Shown: positions 22,001 to 33,165 of the stretch, in pieces | Numbering within the stretch: position 1 is the stretch's first letter | Layout of the letters: each line of letters starts with the position of its first letter | Source of the DNA: Nematostella vectensis | Taxonomy: Eukaryota > Cnidaria > Anthozoa > Actiniaria > Edwardsiidae | Reading direction: 5' to 3' | Length of the DNA stretch: 64,000 nt | Assembly (NCBI RefSeq): GCF_932526225.1 | Contig: NC_064044.1 | Coordinates: 6,908,747-6,972,746, forward strand | Position numbers and translations under genes: made by a program | The notes under the pieces: model-generated | Told to the model about the DNA's origin: nothing | Database searches by the model: none | What the model saw: the letters and a program-made list of their open reading frames with translations, nothing else

Positions 22001-25000
22001 TCCATACCTTTCGTTCTGCAGGTTTCATTCCTGGCAGACTTTGGTTCACAAAGATCCGCCCTTTCACGTATTCCATTAAAAAGAATGGAGAGCCAAGAAT
22101 GCTACGGAGTCAACATAAAGTCAAAATGCATCAGGATTTAATAAGACTATACTAAAGAGCATGCTCCCTGTTTCCATCCACTGGAGAGAGTCCCACGCTC
22201 TATCAGGGGGTCCCACGGACATGAATGTTAGAAGAAATGTATATGGGAGCTAAAATCCACAGAATTTCCTACCGCTTTAAGTCTTTTATATGCCCCCCTT
22301 AAAAACTCCAGGGTCCCCCCTTAGTGAGATGCAAAAGTCAAATTATCGTGTCAAAGAGAAAACTCTTACTTATAAGTTATAGCCGTAGCAAGCCTCGAAT
22401 TATTGGGGTTAAGGGGGGGGGGGGGTGGGGGCACGATGCAGAAACATCAAGAAAACAATGGGCCACGCCCTACTGGTCATTTTCTCATCGTTTTTGAAAA
22501 TATTGGGGGGGGGGGGGGACACGTGTGTCCCCCTGTGCCCTAACCCCTGCTACGGCCATGAATTGTTATTATCTTTAGTTATCATGGAACCCAAAATAAT
22601 GATCGCTATGACAAAATGATAGTTATATCTAGTCTTCTCTGTGCCCATGTACTTGGTCATTCCAAGGAAAGTCCTTATTACCTGTTGTCGGTGCAAAGGC
22701 CATATATTTTTGGGACGGGAACATCAGTATCTTGAAGTGCTTTCATGACTCTAAAAATGAAATTTCATCTTAATAGCACCATTTAGTACCATGGAACAAC
22801 ATGCAGCATGGTGTACAACAAGGACAACAACAACAACACCTTTCAACACCGCGGTACATCATTTTACACGATGTACAAACAAAGACGACAACAACAACAC
22901 CTTTTAACACCGCGGTACATCATTTTACACGATGTACAAACAAAGACGACAACAACAACACCTTTTAACACCGCGGTACATCATTTTACACGATTTACAA
23001 GCAAGGACAGCAACATCTTTCAACTGCACCATTCAACAGGGTGTACAAACAAGACAACAACATCTATCGACTGCACCATTCAACAGGGTGTACAACAAGG
23101 ATAACAACAAAAGCTTCCAACACCCTGGTACATCATTTTACACGATGTACAAACAAGACAACAACATCTTTCAACACCACACTGCACCATGCAACAGGGT
23201 GTACAAACAAGACAACAATATCACGCACGAAACAACAATGAACCAAGAGTAAACACGCATTTTTATACCTGTATTGTCGGATGACGCCCTCGCTGGCAAG
23301 CATGGACTGTCCCGACAAAACAAGAAGAAATTGTGAATGAATAGTCACAGAAAGGGAGCCAAAAATATAAGGCTAGTTCCTGGCGTTTTGATTGGGATTC
23401 CTGTGGTGGTGTGCTGTGGCGTCATTTTGGTTTGTTGTTTTCCTGCTACTTCCATTGATGGATAAGAGTTGTGATGTCACAGGAAACCCCAAACAGTTCT
23501 AGTTCTAGACCTCGCGGTCCATCTAAGAGCACATGATACCTGATCAGAATGTCAGGACTTGCTTACGAGAGGCGATTCTTACCATGGCACCTTTTAAAAC
23601 CATTTCCTGGCCACCATAGGTCACGTGATATATTGGATTGACCAGTGCCGAATCGAAATGTCGAATAGCCGGGGGATCTGGTAAAGGGATAGACAAAGTC
23701 AGTTACGCTCTTAGGCATGGGAACTATTGCTAGATTTATTTAAAGAATGGCTACGGCAGCGCGTACTGCAGCGACCGAAAATAATGTCTATACATTCCAG
23801 CCGATTAGAAACACCCGCTGTAAACCCAGCTGTCTTTGATCAAAACAGCGTCTCACCTTCTTGGTGTAGTTTAAGCTCGTCCTGCAGGAATTTTGCCAGC
23901 AGATTAAGCTTGATGTTATGGTGTCCAGGAAGATCTGGATCTTCTGCCTGGCCTGGTACAAAGTTATATCAAGTAAGCAATGGACAACAAGAAGGGTAGA
24001 TTTCTCCCTGCCCTATGAACCCAACCAGGAGAGGGGAGCATTGGCGAATACAGAAGGTGGATTGGATATCCATCCGTTTTTTTTTTTTATGAAAAATGAC
24101 CTTAATTTCATGTCTTTGTTTTTTATAGAATAGCATGTATAATGATAAGTCTCAAAGTTATGCCCGGACCGCCTTATTACCCCTCTTCCCCCCTTAAGAA
24201 AAATCTGGATCAATGAAACCGATTCTCTTATACTTACTTCTCAATGGAAACTGTAACGCGGTTTCGATCTCCTTGAACGATGGAACGTCACAATCAACCT
24301 TTACACCAGAGAAAAGGAAAACATGAATGAACTTGGAGTTGCAGTGTGGAAGTTGTTTATACACCGAATCGAAATAAGGAGGCAGATTTGTATACCTTTA
24401 CTGAATAGCTTACGGTAACTGCTACTACTCTAGAATAAGATAACATTTCGGAGTGATTTTAATATCTAGGGATTCATTTCTATCCACCGATTGTTTAGGT
24501 TTTCGCTCTGCTCTGTTATGAGCGAGGGCTTCTGGGTTCCAACTATCCTACTGCCCCAGATACGAGCTAATGTTACGAAGCAGACACTAAAGATTAAAAG
24601 TCTTTCGATAATATTATAGTTTTTTTTCAACGGCTATACAGCAATAAATGGCAAAATGTATATATAAATCTTACTTTGAGAGTGACAAACCCAGCATTTT
24701 TTGCGGCCTCTACATTCTTGTCGTCACAGTCCACATAGATGACGTCATCAGAACTAATGCCGAGCTGCTGCTTGATGTGTTCATAGAAGTCGCTACTAGG
24801 CATGCGCTGTTTGATAACCGCTGACTCGACGACCTGAATAGAAATTTAAAACAGCTCAAATCAGTCGGTGCGTTTTCGTCCAAAAGGAACACATGTAAGA
24901 TAGATGCGAGATGGACGGTCGATCGGACGGACGGACGGACAGAGGGACAGACAGAAATACGGACAGACAGACCCAGCTGGAGTATTCCCGTAAACTATCC

Positions 25001-27295
25001 AGCGTTTTCTTCTCGCTCTCCGTCTTCCAGTTATTGACAGCAAGAACCAACTTTATCCCCGCAGCCCACAAAACCTGCAAGACCTCATGGGTATGTGCGT
25101 ACGGTTCACAAGATGCACTGCGCATGAGCTGGAGGACGTCCGCTGACCCCAGGTTGTTGTTGCTGTTTGATGTCAGGCAGGAAACAAGTCTCCTTGCCAT
25201 CTCCTCCTCTGGAACGTCTTCTCTAATCTCTGTCGTTAACATTCAATTTATATCAATCAGAGGCCCCGGATAGCGTATTTTTGTGCTCGCAGTATTAGGC
25301 TTACGCTAAGAATGCTAGACCTGCCCAAAGTCACCCTCTTTGATTTTCCCTAGTAGGAGCGCGCGAACCGACGGGCATTTTCCTCAGTAAGCGAAGAAAA
25401 ACAAAAACGGGCGCGCGAAGCCAAAGCAAAAGGCAACTTCTAAAAAGCCGACATACAAACGGAATTTGAGAAAGTCTATAGGCATGCATACTTGCTTATT
25501 TCTAGTCATTCTCGCAATTAGATAAAGTAAATTAAATTTTGGAGACTAATAATTCTCCTTGCAGCTGGTTTAGAAACTAAGGCGCAGATGGAAACGTGGG
25601 CCATTCTTATCAACATATCAACACCGCTTATTGACCACATACTCCCCCACCCCCTCCCTCCGTTTTTAGTACCTAAAAAAATAGACGGCACTTAATTACC
25701 CCCTTCCCCCTCTCTCTCCACCCCCCAGGACCTACCTCTACAACCCAATTTAGTTGAATTGTTTAAGTTATCAGTAAGCATCTATCATTTTAATCTTCCG
25801 AGCTCGACCCTCCCCTCCCCCATTTGTTTTAATGATTTGGGGGCCGCTAGTGTCACCTTTAAGCTCTGTTTCCATGGCAGCCTTAACAGACCCTTTCGGC
25901 AAGTCATGCTTCGCTTCATAGTCTGAGCATGCGCTGTAGCGATTAGGAATGATGACGCCATCAAAAGCTAAGACAATCGATTTGTACTTGGGCTCCCTGT
26001 GGATACAAATTAAATTAAAACTGTGTGACTTTGTGAAAATTGTTTTTTATTTAAATTTTGTCTTGTTTTTGATTCGTATTCTTAGATTTAGGAATTTCAT
26101 TCAATTTAGTGAATTAGGAACGCATTGAGCCCTTCTAGCAGAGCTGACATGCAATTCTCTTAACCTCATAAGGCTGTGATTTTAGGTCATGTAGGGAGAA
26201 TTACTATTTTTGTCATTTAAAGTGTATTCAATATACACTTGGTATATTTAAGTCCAGCGCGCATTTGGACCACCTCAACATTTCTAGTGAGGATGTGAGA
26301 TATGATTGACATAAACATAACTAGTCAAACAGAGTAGTAAATAAATTCCCGAAACTTCTGTCACCTCTTTTGAGGTCTACCTTAAGTGCATTACAAGCCT
26401 AAATTTGCACAGCTATTTTAACCTTGTGTTGATTAATTTCAATGACTCAACACAGCAGCCCTAATCATCTAGGTATTCATCAGCTTGTCTCATAGTTTTT
26501 TTTATACTTATACCAACTACTAATAACTACTACAACAAAATTAATATCTTTTCACTTGAAATTTGCATTCTCAAACACAGCCGGGGGCGGATGAAGGCTT
26601 TTATAAACTCAAGAGTTAATTGCTGCTTAATTACTGCTAAGTTAAATATTTTCTGAGAAATTATTTGTATTTGATGATATTATAAAATGACAGCATTTAA
26701 AGCAATATGCCATTGAATGAACTAGAGCTTTCTTAAGCAATTTAATTGGTTTGACGTTTGGAAATAACTCAATACTTTAGGACATTTTATCTCCAATGCT
26801 CTTATTCCATTTAAGATTGTCTCCGTAAGGTTAGAGAGACAAAATTCCTCATTGATAATATTTGCCTTTTGTATCTGCTGAAGTTTGATGTATTGTAAAA
26901 ATAGAAGACGAACTAACGTATATTATTCGACCTTGTCACAATTAGAAAAGCACTAAAGTAAAAAAATTTGTTTAAACAATGCGATCCATTAAAACGCAGA
27001 GAGTATAGTTTTAAATACTTAGTTATAGTTTTAAATTTGCCTTGGACCAGTGCACCACAAATGGCATCAGAGTTTTTGATATTTTGAATTATAAATGTTA
27101 TAATTAAAGTAACTTTCAAAGAAGATCTCTGCTTTCATTGAGAAATTATTGTTATCATATCATAGGTAATAAATTGATGAAGAAAGAGTGTTTTTTTCAA
27201 AGTAATTACTGTTAGTTAAACGCTCTAACTGCAGTGCTAATGGTAATTATATGTGTATCAAATTCCTGAGAGTATTCCTACCTGAAGTCCACCAT
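19093..27295 (-). CDS. HAD-like plus APH-like kinase protein (ACAD10/11 N-terminal type), 3' end not found
   Basis: Fourteen coding exons are phase-consistent: 27295-27282, 25996-25857, 25229-24973, 24833-24675, 24298-24238, 23952-23857, 23677-23583, 23306-23269, 22750-22682, 22101-22008, 21533-21446, 21184-21028, 20449-20295, 19281-19093. They give 537 codons from MVDFREPKYK. Residues 1-200 match the HAD module of ACAD10 (KSIVLAFDGVIIPN, VLAVNNWK, VVESAVIKQRMPSSDFYEH, DVIYVDCDDKNVEAAKNAGF). About 240-530 match its APH module: GSPFFLMEYVKGRIF, LHQVDVDAVGL, HGDYRMNN (Asp421, Asn426), ILDWEYTTLGD (Asp441). In ACAD10 these precede an acyl-CoA dehydrogenase that handles 4-hydroxy acids; APH enzymes phosphorylate a hydroxyl. 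The APH residues are intact. HAD motif I is one residue shorter than in human ACAD10. No dehydrogenase exon is visible before the next gene. The last exon is open at phase 1, so the gene is incomplete as read. Confidence 0.87.
19559..19758. mobile_element. MITE-like inverted-repeat element in intron
   Basis: Arms of about 48 bp (TCAATCTAGTTCCCAGAACC and following; the right arm ends GGCTCTGGTAACGAGATTGA) enclose a ~95-bp core. Both arms contain GTGCCAGCGGCAAGG or its complement. GTCAAAA flanks both ends, a probable 7-8 bp target duplication. It is non-autonomous and lies between the last two identified exons of the HAD-APH gene. Confidence 0.82.
21690..21875. repeat. GAT/GAC simple repeats in intron
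   Basis: Degenerate (GAT)n with GAC and GGT variants. It creates a 72-codon Asp/Met-rich open frame that is not a gene. Confidence 0.9.
21917..22008. repeat. 23-bp repeat, four perfect copies, touching a 5' splice site
   Basis: AAGGTTATTGATCTATCCATACC is repeated four times. The rightmost copy ends exactly at the donor of the exon 22101-22008 of the minus-strand HAD-APH gene (CGAAAG-GTATGG), so each copy carries a GGTATGG donor-like sequence. Confidence 0.93.
22381..22562. mobile_element. Short dispersed element with TAGCCGTAGCA / TGCTACGGCCA ends
   Basis: Imperfect inverted ends (AGCCGTAGCAAG and CCTGCTACGGCC) enclose two G runs and GGGCCACGCCC. It is related to the sequence near 16600-16740 and in layout to the GGCGTAGCCAGG elements in the triplicated gene. 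No coding capacity. Confidence 0.6.
22811..23222. repeat. ~61-bp minisatellite in intron
   Basis: Units read GATGTACAAACAAAGACGAC, AACAACAACACCTTTTAACACC and GCGGTACATCATTTTACAC. Two are perfect 61-bp copies (about 22869-22990) and the rest are diverged or shortened. It ends about 45 bp from the 38-bp exon at 23269-23306. The long open frames across it are repeat artefacts. Confidence 0.9.
24905..24972. repeat. GGAC/GACA simple repeat at an exon donor
   Basis: GGACGGACGGACGGACAGAG and similar tracts fill the first ~65 bp of the intron after the exon ending at 24973. The inferred donor (TGG-GTCTGT on the minus strand) is weak and lies at its edge. Confidence 0.85.
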
Positions 27296-28275
27296 GATGC
27301 CACTTACGTGTTGCACGGCCTTGCACGTCTGATCAATCAAAAAACCAGTCAAAGTTCACACTGAGAAACACACATGGCGACACACAGGGCAAAGTGAAAG
27401 AGTTCAATGAGGCGCTACGCGCGCTTTCCTTTGAATGATACCGACATGGTTTAAGTAGAGAATCAGGGGGAGGGCCACTGGAGCCGGTCCCCCCCTCCCC
27501 TCGCCTAGGACCGTGATTTAAGAAAAATTCAATTCCCTTCCTCCTGCCATATCTTTTTTTTTACTCCTCCTGGTAGCCTTACTTTGGGCAGTACTTACGG
27601 GGGGGGGGAACGTTGGGGTTGGCGGTATTGTGGTATCAGCCTTTTTGGTACGATTGCGGTAAAAGAGAAAGAGACATGCGAGGTTTTGCTTTTCCAACGG
27701 TGGTATACTGTTAAATATATTGCGGTGTTAATTTGACCTGCGCGCGCGGGATTTGCCCGTTTTGGAATTGCGGTATTTTTTGAAACTTTTGTGCGGTATT
27801 ACGGTAATTAGACCCCCTTCCCCCCCTTACGCATATATATATATATTTATTAAATATAATAAGTGTTTCATTAGTTAATAATTAACTATAATACAAATTA
27901 CTTCAGATAGTGCTGTGTTCAGATAGTTGAGATATGTAAACGGCTTATTATTCGGTACTTTATGCATGTTTAAGAAGAAAGCCTTTACCGAGAAGGTTTC
28001 TGTACATTTATGAACACGGCCGCTCCGCGTGAAAAAAATCACGGAAGCAAGAAATTAAAAACTAATTAAAAACTTAACTTAATTAAAATTAACTTAATTA
28101 ATTAACTTAATTAAAAACTAGCTCAGGCGACATGCAAAATACCTATGATAAAATTATTCCATTGTTTTCAATTTTGCCTGTTCACAGCCCTCTCAAGTAT
28201 TTCACCGTTTCACAAGTTATTACAAATTACGACAGGGCTTATAAAAAATTGCGACAGCTTTGGTTATTACAAAAT
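27296..28275. other. Intergenic, low-complexity, no gene seen
   Basis: It contains the presumed upstream region of the HAD-APH gene, a stretch of irregular TGCGGTATT/ACGGTA repeats (27620-27805) and a TTAATTAA-rich segment (28050-28125). Nothing coding was found. Confidence 0.5.
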
Positions 28276-28320
28276 GCCATGCTGACGAGTCCTAATAAGG
28301 ACGAAACAGCTGTCCATGGT
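28276..28320 (+). ncRNA. Minimal type I hammerhead ribozyme
   Basis: All conserved parts of a hammerhead are present in order. Stem I strand GCCATG (28276-28281), core CTGACGA (28282-28288), stem II GTCC-TAATAA-GGAC (28289-28302), GAAA (28303-28306), a very short palindromic stem III CAGCTG (28307-28312), TC with cleavage expected after C28314, and closing stem I strand CATGGT (28315-28320). Stem I is open, which makes this type I. A stem III with no real loop is typical of hammerheads in Penelope-like elements and metazoan retrozymes, which are thought to work as dimers. No Penelope reverse transcriptase or second ribozyme copy is visible here, so this is probably a truncated terminal-repeat fragment or solo unit. 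Self-cleavage is inferred. Confidence 0.88.
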
Positions 28321-29882
28321 TGCCGAACTGCACGGGTAATAGACTGTGCTAGCGTCCCGTCTTGGCCCGACTGGTGCCAATGTGTGTATGCTAGTGTGCT
28401 TCTAAAGTTCACATTTAAGTATATACGAACTAGGTGTGGACAAAACGACGGGATACTCCTCCCCTCTTAGTCAGCCAAATGAAACCAAGGGTAGAAGGAA
28501 CAGGGTTTGTTTGGCTAAATAGCCCCCCCCCCCCCCCTCCCCTCTTTGTACATATGCCGGCGGCGATCGCCGAACATGTGAGCAAGTCTGCCGTGCGTGG
28601 CGGAATTTCAGGCGTCGTTCCTTCAGCCCTTGCTCTACCCACGGAAAGCCTTCTCTTTGCGCACCTCCTAACCCCTGTAAGTTTTAAAAGTAGACTGGAC
28701 AGATTACCTAGCTATGATAATCCGCCAATCAGATTACGTCCAGAATTGTCGGATTAGGATGTTCTTAAAATAAACCACCCACAAACTGTCTCTAAATAAG
28801 AATTGAGTAAAAAAAAAATGTCATTTGACTTCGCGTCATTTTATTTCATGTATGTTTCCTTTATAACGTGATATTTCTATTTTCCTACTATAACATAGCT
28901 ATGTTTTTTTAAATTTTTTCATGTGTAACTGACTCCGAATGTGAAGCTCCCCTCAGCTATAAGGAGGTTGCGGCGCCTGTCATTTAAGATTCAAAACACC
29001 ACCGCCAGACAAGGGAACTCCTTGCCGAGTTCAAAGGATTTCGGCTTACTCTAGAGGAGTTGACAGGAAATTATTCATTTATGTAAAGGCTATCAGTACA
29101 ATCTACTTTTTTCAAGAGGTCACAAAGGCCCGCGGCAAATAACATGATAAAAAAAACGGTGCGTAATACTTTACTTTTCAAATAGTCAAAAGAAATGGAC
29201 AAATTCCGTGTTTTTTTACTTTTTTTCTTATTTCATAAGAATCCCTCTAAAAGCCTTGGTTTTTAACATCATATCATGGTTTGCGCTCCCGTTGTCGTTT
29301 GCCGGTTGCTATTTATCTTGAATGAAATTCCAATATGTTTGTCCCTACGTTTTTCCCTAACATACTTTAACATGTGTCGCCGTTTCTTCTTCCCCCCTCA
29401 CAACAAATTACCATAAACTGGCCTTTTTTGTGCGTCTACAATCTTTAGGGAAAACAAACATTGAATAACTTGATACTATAATAGAAATAATTGAATCTAA
29501 CTTATCATTTTTTAAACGCAGACAAAAGCAGATAGTTGGTAAATGCGGGTCTTTGACGTAGCCTTTCGTATCTATGAAATAGCTGGAATTTCTCTTCAAG
29601 TACACTAATGAGATAATTGATATTCACGGTAAGTTTTTATAGAGTTTATAATTCCATTAAGTGATAATTAGTCCGGTAGTTTGTACCAAACTGCACTGCC
29701 TCGAGGTTACTCTGCTTGGGGACTCGTGAGAGGTATAGGTTCTTGTTTCGCGTGTGCATTATGCGATCGTGATCACAAGAATTTGTGTTTAGTTTGCATT
29801 CAGGAGCGCGCTCAAGTCTACGAAACCAGATACAGAATGATTGATATCTGTACAAATGAAGGGAGTTATCTTAAGTCTTGAC
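28321..29882. other. Intergenic, no gene recognised
   Basis: A C15 run lies at about 28521-28536, followed by AT-rich sequence. A short plus-strand segment near 28680-28755 (SFKSRLDRLPSYDN) faintly resembles a LINE reverse-transcriptase C-terminus but is too short to call. Confidence 0.45.
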
Positions 29883-29889
29883 TATAAAA
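29883..29889 (+). promoter_or_regulatory. TATA box of the Tctex gene
   Basis: TATAAAA lies 110 bp upstream of the ATG at 29999. A start about 30 bp downstream would give a 5'UTR of about 85 nt containing CAACAACAACA. Confidence 0.5.
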
Positions 29890-29998
29890 ACAAAACAGAC
29901 TCGCGTACTCAAGTGAGCAGAAAAGATCGCGTGCTAATACAACAACAACAACATTTTAACGTCTGTTAATTGTTATCGTGGGAGAATAGCGAGGACGT

Positions 29999-30790
29999 AT
30001 GGCGAGTGACTGTCACGGGCAGACTTACTACACAAGGGAACGAAGCAATTCGAATCCTCTACAGTTTCATTCAGGAACTGAGCATGAACAAGTCACTCCG
30101 CCTTGTAGCCCACCGTACAACGGAGGAAGCGCCAACCAGTTATCCCCTATTGACAAATCACGAAAAAATTCCCCGAAGGCAAAACGTAGCCGCAAGCTTT
30201 CTCTGTTTTCGCAGTTTCACTTCAACACGAAAAGCTCTGATGAGAAACATGGGAAACCGAGGCGGATTTCAAGTCCTTCGGCATCAAGCAAAGACAAAGA
30301 TCTCATAGAAGTGGATTTCGATTCGTGTTCTTCAACAAGCAGCCAGATCAGTATGCACAGCCTTCCCAGCATTCCACAAGGTCGTTGTCTTGAAACGTCG
30401 CCGGCCCCCTCGCGAAAAACATCAGCTCAGAGCACCAGCACAGCACAGAGCGCAGTCGAGAAAGAAAACGCGCAAATACGGGATATTATCATCGAGACAT
30501 TGAAAATACAGTTTGAAAATGTCACAGAGTACAACAGGGAAGTGTGTGATAAACTTAGTAAGAATGTTTGTCAATGGGTCAAGCGGCGGATTGAGATCAT
30601 GAAGGAAGGGAGCGGACAGACTTGTAAAATCGTGAGCCTGGTATACGTCGGGGCCGTGAGGGGTAACGGGATAGAGTTTGCAAGCCAAGCAATGGTGGAT
30701 TTTGAAAGGGATAATTTCACGGCAGGTTGCTATCGTAACGGGCACATTTTCGCCATGGCGGGAATTATGGTTATAGTGTTAGACGCTTAA
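29999..30790 (+). CDS. Tctex-1 family dynein light-chain protein with long N-terminal tail, intronless
   Basis: A single uninterrupted 263-residue ORF. Residues 1-150 are a Ser/Pro/Lys-rich, probably disordered tail (CSPPYN, SRKNSPKAKRSRKLS, repeated SPSAS-type stretches) with many potential phosphorylation sites. Residues about 155-263 match the Tctex-1/DYNLT fold: a helix with IRDIIIETLKIQFENV, then CKIVSLVYVGAVRGNGIEFA, the block DNFTAGCYRNGHIFAMAGI and the C-terminal strand MVIVL. The tail-plus-domain layout resembles the TCTEX1D (DYNLT4/5) group rather than the ~113-residue core dynein light chains. The expected role is an axonemal or cytoplasmic dynein subunit or adaptor; the exact paralogue is uncertain. 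A TATA box is upstream. The lack of introns in an intron-rich locus suggests either a retrocopy or an ancestral single exon. Confidence 0.86.
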   Translation: MASDCHGQTYYTRERSNSNPLQFHSGTEHEQVTPPCSPPYNGGSANQLSPIDKSRKNSPKAKRSRKLSLFSQFHFNTKSSDEKHGKPRRISSPSASSKDKDLIEVDFDSCSSTSSQISMHSLPSIPQGRCLETSPAPSRKTSAQSTSTAQSAVEKENAQIRDIIIETLKIQFENVTEYNREVCDKLSKNVCQWVKRRIEIMKEGSGQTCKIVSLVYVGAVRGNGIEFASQAMVDFERDNFTAGCYRNGHIFAMAGIMVIVLDA

Positions 30791-31107
30791 AGGGGCTATA
30801 TCATCATTTGCGCATGCGCAAAGAATGATCCAAATTATCCTGTAAAGATCAGTGACTCATAAAGACTTATGTGCTAGCTTACGTCTTTCATTGTGGATCA
30901 CTAAGTAAACTGTAAAAGCTGCTGAGTAAAGCTGCCATAGCTTCTTAGCCCCTTAGCCCCATGATTCCTTAAACCCCGCTCAAAGAGCGCCGCCATTGCT
31001 GTCTTCCCATCCCCCCCACCACCCCCCCCCCCCCCCCATAAAAAAATCAAAGCATTTCTGAGCCAAACATACTGGCACTGTAAACCATGTTGGGAGGTGC
31101 AGCGAAG
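30791..31107. other. 3' flank of the Tctex gene
   Basis: Holds a C-rich tract (31005-31037) and no gene. Confidence 0.5.
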
Positions 31108-32352
31108 CTAGCTCGTCAACCCCTATCTCGTCAATAAGCTAGCTCGTCAACCCCTATCTCGTCAATAAGCTAGCTCGTCAACCCCTATCTCGTCAATAAG
31201 CTAGCTCGTCAACCCCTATCTCGTCAATAAGCTAGCTCGTCAACCCCTATCTCGTCAATAAGCTAGCTCGTCAACCCCTATCTCGTCAATAAGCTAGCTC
31301 GTCAACCCCTATCTTGTTGTCAATAAGCTAGCTCGTCAACCCCTATCTCGTCAATAAGCTAGCTCGTCAACCCCTATCTCGTCAATAAGCTAGCTCGTCA
31401 ACCCCTATCTCGTCAATAAGCTAGCTCGTCAACCCCTATCTTGTCAATAAGCGAGCTCGTCAACCCCTATCTCGTCAATAAGCTAGCTCGTCAACCCCTA
31501 TCTCGTCAATAAGCTAGCTCGTCAACCCCTATCTCGTCAATAAGCTAGCTCGTCAACCCCCATCTCGTCAATAAGCTAGCTCGTCAACCCCCATCTTGTT
31601 GTCAATAAGCTAGCTCGTCAACCCCTATCTTGTTGTCAATAAGCTAGCTCGTCAACCCCTATCTCGTCAACCCCTATCTTGTCAATAAGCGAGCTCGTCA
31701 ACCCCTATCTCGTCAATAAGCTAGCTCGTCAACCCCTATCTCGTCAATAAGCTAGCTCGTCAACCCCTATCTCGTCAATAAGCTAGCTCGTCAACCCCTA
31801 TCTTGTTGTCAATAAGCTAGCTCGTCAACCCCTATCTCGTCAATAAGCTAGCTCGTCAACCCCTATCTCGTCAATAAGCTAGCTCGTCAACCCCTATCTC
31901 GTCAATAAGCTAGCTCGTCAACCCCTATCTTGTCAATAAGCGAGCTCGTCAACCCCTATCTCGTCAATAAGCTAGCTCGTCAACCCCTATCTCGTCAATA
32001 AGCTAGCTCGTCAACCCCTATCTCGTCAATAAGCTAGCTCGTCAACCCCTATCTCGTCAATAAGCTAGCTCGTCAACCCCTATCTCGTCAATAAGCTAGC
32101 TCGTCAACCCCTATCTCGTCAATAAGCTAGCTCGTCAACCCCTATCTCGTCAATAAGCTAGCTCGTCAACCCCTATCTTGTTGTCAATAAGCTAGCTCGT
32201 CAACCCCTATCTCGTCAATAAGCTAGCTCGTCAACCCCTATCTCGTCAATAAGCTAGCTCGTCAACCCCTATCTCGTCAATAAGCTAGCTCGTCAACCCC
32301 TATCTCGTCAATAAGCTAGCTCGTCAACCCCTATCTTGTCGTCAATAAGCGA
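31108..32352. repeat. 31-bp minisatellite, about 40 units
   Basis: The unit is AGCTAGCTCGTCAACCCC followed by TATCTCGTCAATA. Most copies are identical. Variants recur in a pattern: TCTTGTTGTCAATA (34-bp unit) near 31313, 31600, 31630, 31803 and 32178, and TTGTCAATAAGCGAGC near 31440, 31680 and 31928, suggesting blocks of several units were copied together. Each unit contains the palindrome GCTAGC. It is not CRISPR: there are no spacers. Confidence 0.96.
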
Positions 32353-32566
32353 GCGAGACAGTGAAAGGCTGGACGAACTTGGCGGTGTTGGCATTTTGGG
32401 TGGCAAATTCAAGCCCGAAGTATTTCAACGAAAGTCACGTCAGAGGGATAATTATTTACATCATGGCCACGCTCTTAATTGTTCGAATTAGCACCCGTGA
32501 ATGAACAAATCCCCCTAATATAAGTAGCAGATTATAGACTCCGATAGAGGGAACTATGGGTAGTTT

Positions 32567-32697
32567 CTTGGTGTTACGGAACACCAGCACCAAAAACACA
32601 ATGGAACAAAAGCCAGAAACAAAGACCTTAAAACGAGACAGTGAAATAGAGTACACAGGCATTGGGCACCAAAAACAAAGCTCTCCGTAACACCAAG
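32567..32697. mobile_element. Small inverted-repeat element (MITE-like)
   Basis: CTTGGTGTTACGGA at the left end and its exact complement TCCGTAACACCAAG at the right enclose about 100 bp; CACCAAAAACA occurs near each end. No target duplication is clear. Confidence 0.6.
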
Positions 32698-33165
32698 GAA
32701 TTATTAGTTTACTGTGCGTAGCGGTCACGGCATAGCTGGAACATTTTCAATCGAATATTAGTGGGTGGTTATTATTATTTTTTTTTTTGGTGAGGGGAGG
32801 GGTATATAGACCATGGCAATTTTTAAAACAATAAAAACTGAAGGGGTTGGTAGACATTCTTTAGGAGTATTTATTGTTTACACTTCCTAAGCTATTCTAC
32901 TCTCTGCTGTGTCAGATTTTAATTATCAAAATAGTTATTTCATTGCATGATGCCTTTACAATAACAAAGAAATAAGACATACACTGTGGGGGTTGTTTTT
33001 GTTAGCGAATTGAAAAGATTTTATGTTTGACCTCTAAAGGGTTTGAGAAGCTCAATCACGTTTGTTTCTGTCTGTTTCGACACTCATGGATGTTTTCATA
33101 TTGTCAAAATTGCATTTCCACACTTAGCTGATGTAGGTAATGGAAGATGAATTTATTTTTACGAG
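32698..33165. other. AT-rich spacer, no feature seen
   Basis: No gene or repeat recognised. Confidence 0.5.

Noticed and set aside
28132-28470. 112-codon plus-strand ORF over the ribozyme
   Set aside because: No domain recognised. The conserved ribozyme core explains this sequence better than a protein does.
28680-28757. LINE reverse-transcriptase C-terminal fragment (SFKSRLDRLPS)
   Set aside because: Too short and no flanking similarity in the same or other frames.
31108-32352. Possible CRISPR array
   Set aside because: The 31-bp units abut without spacers and the window is eukaryotic.
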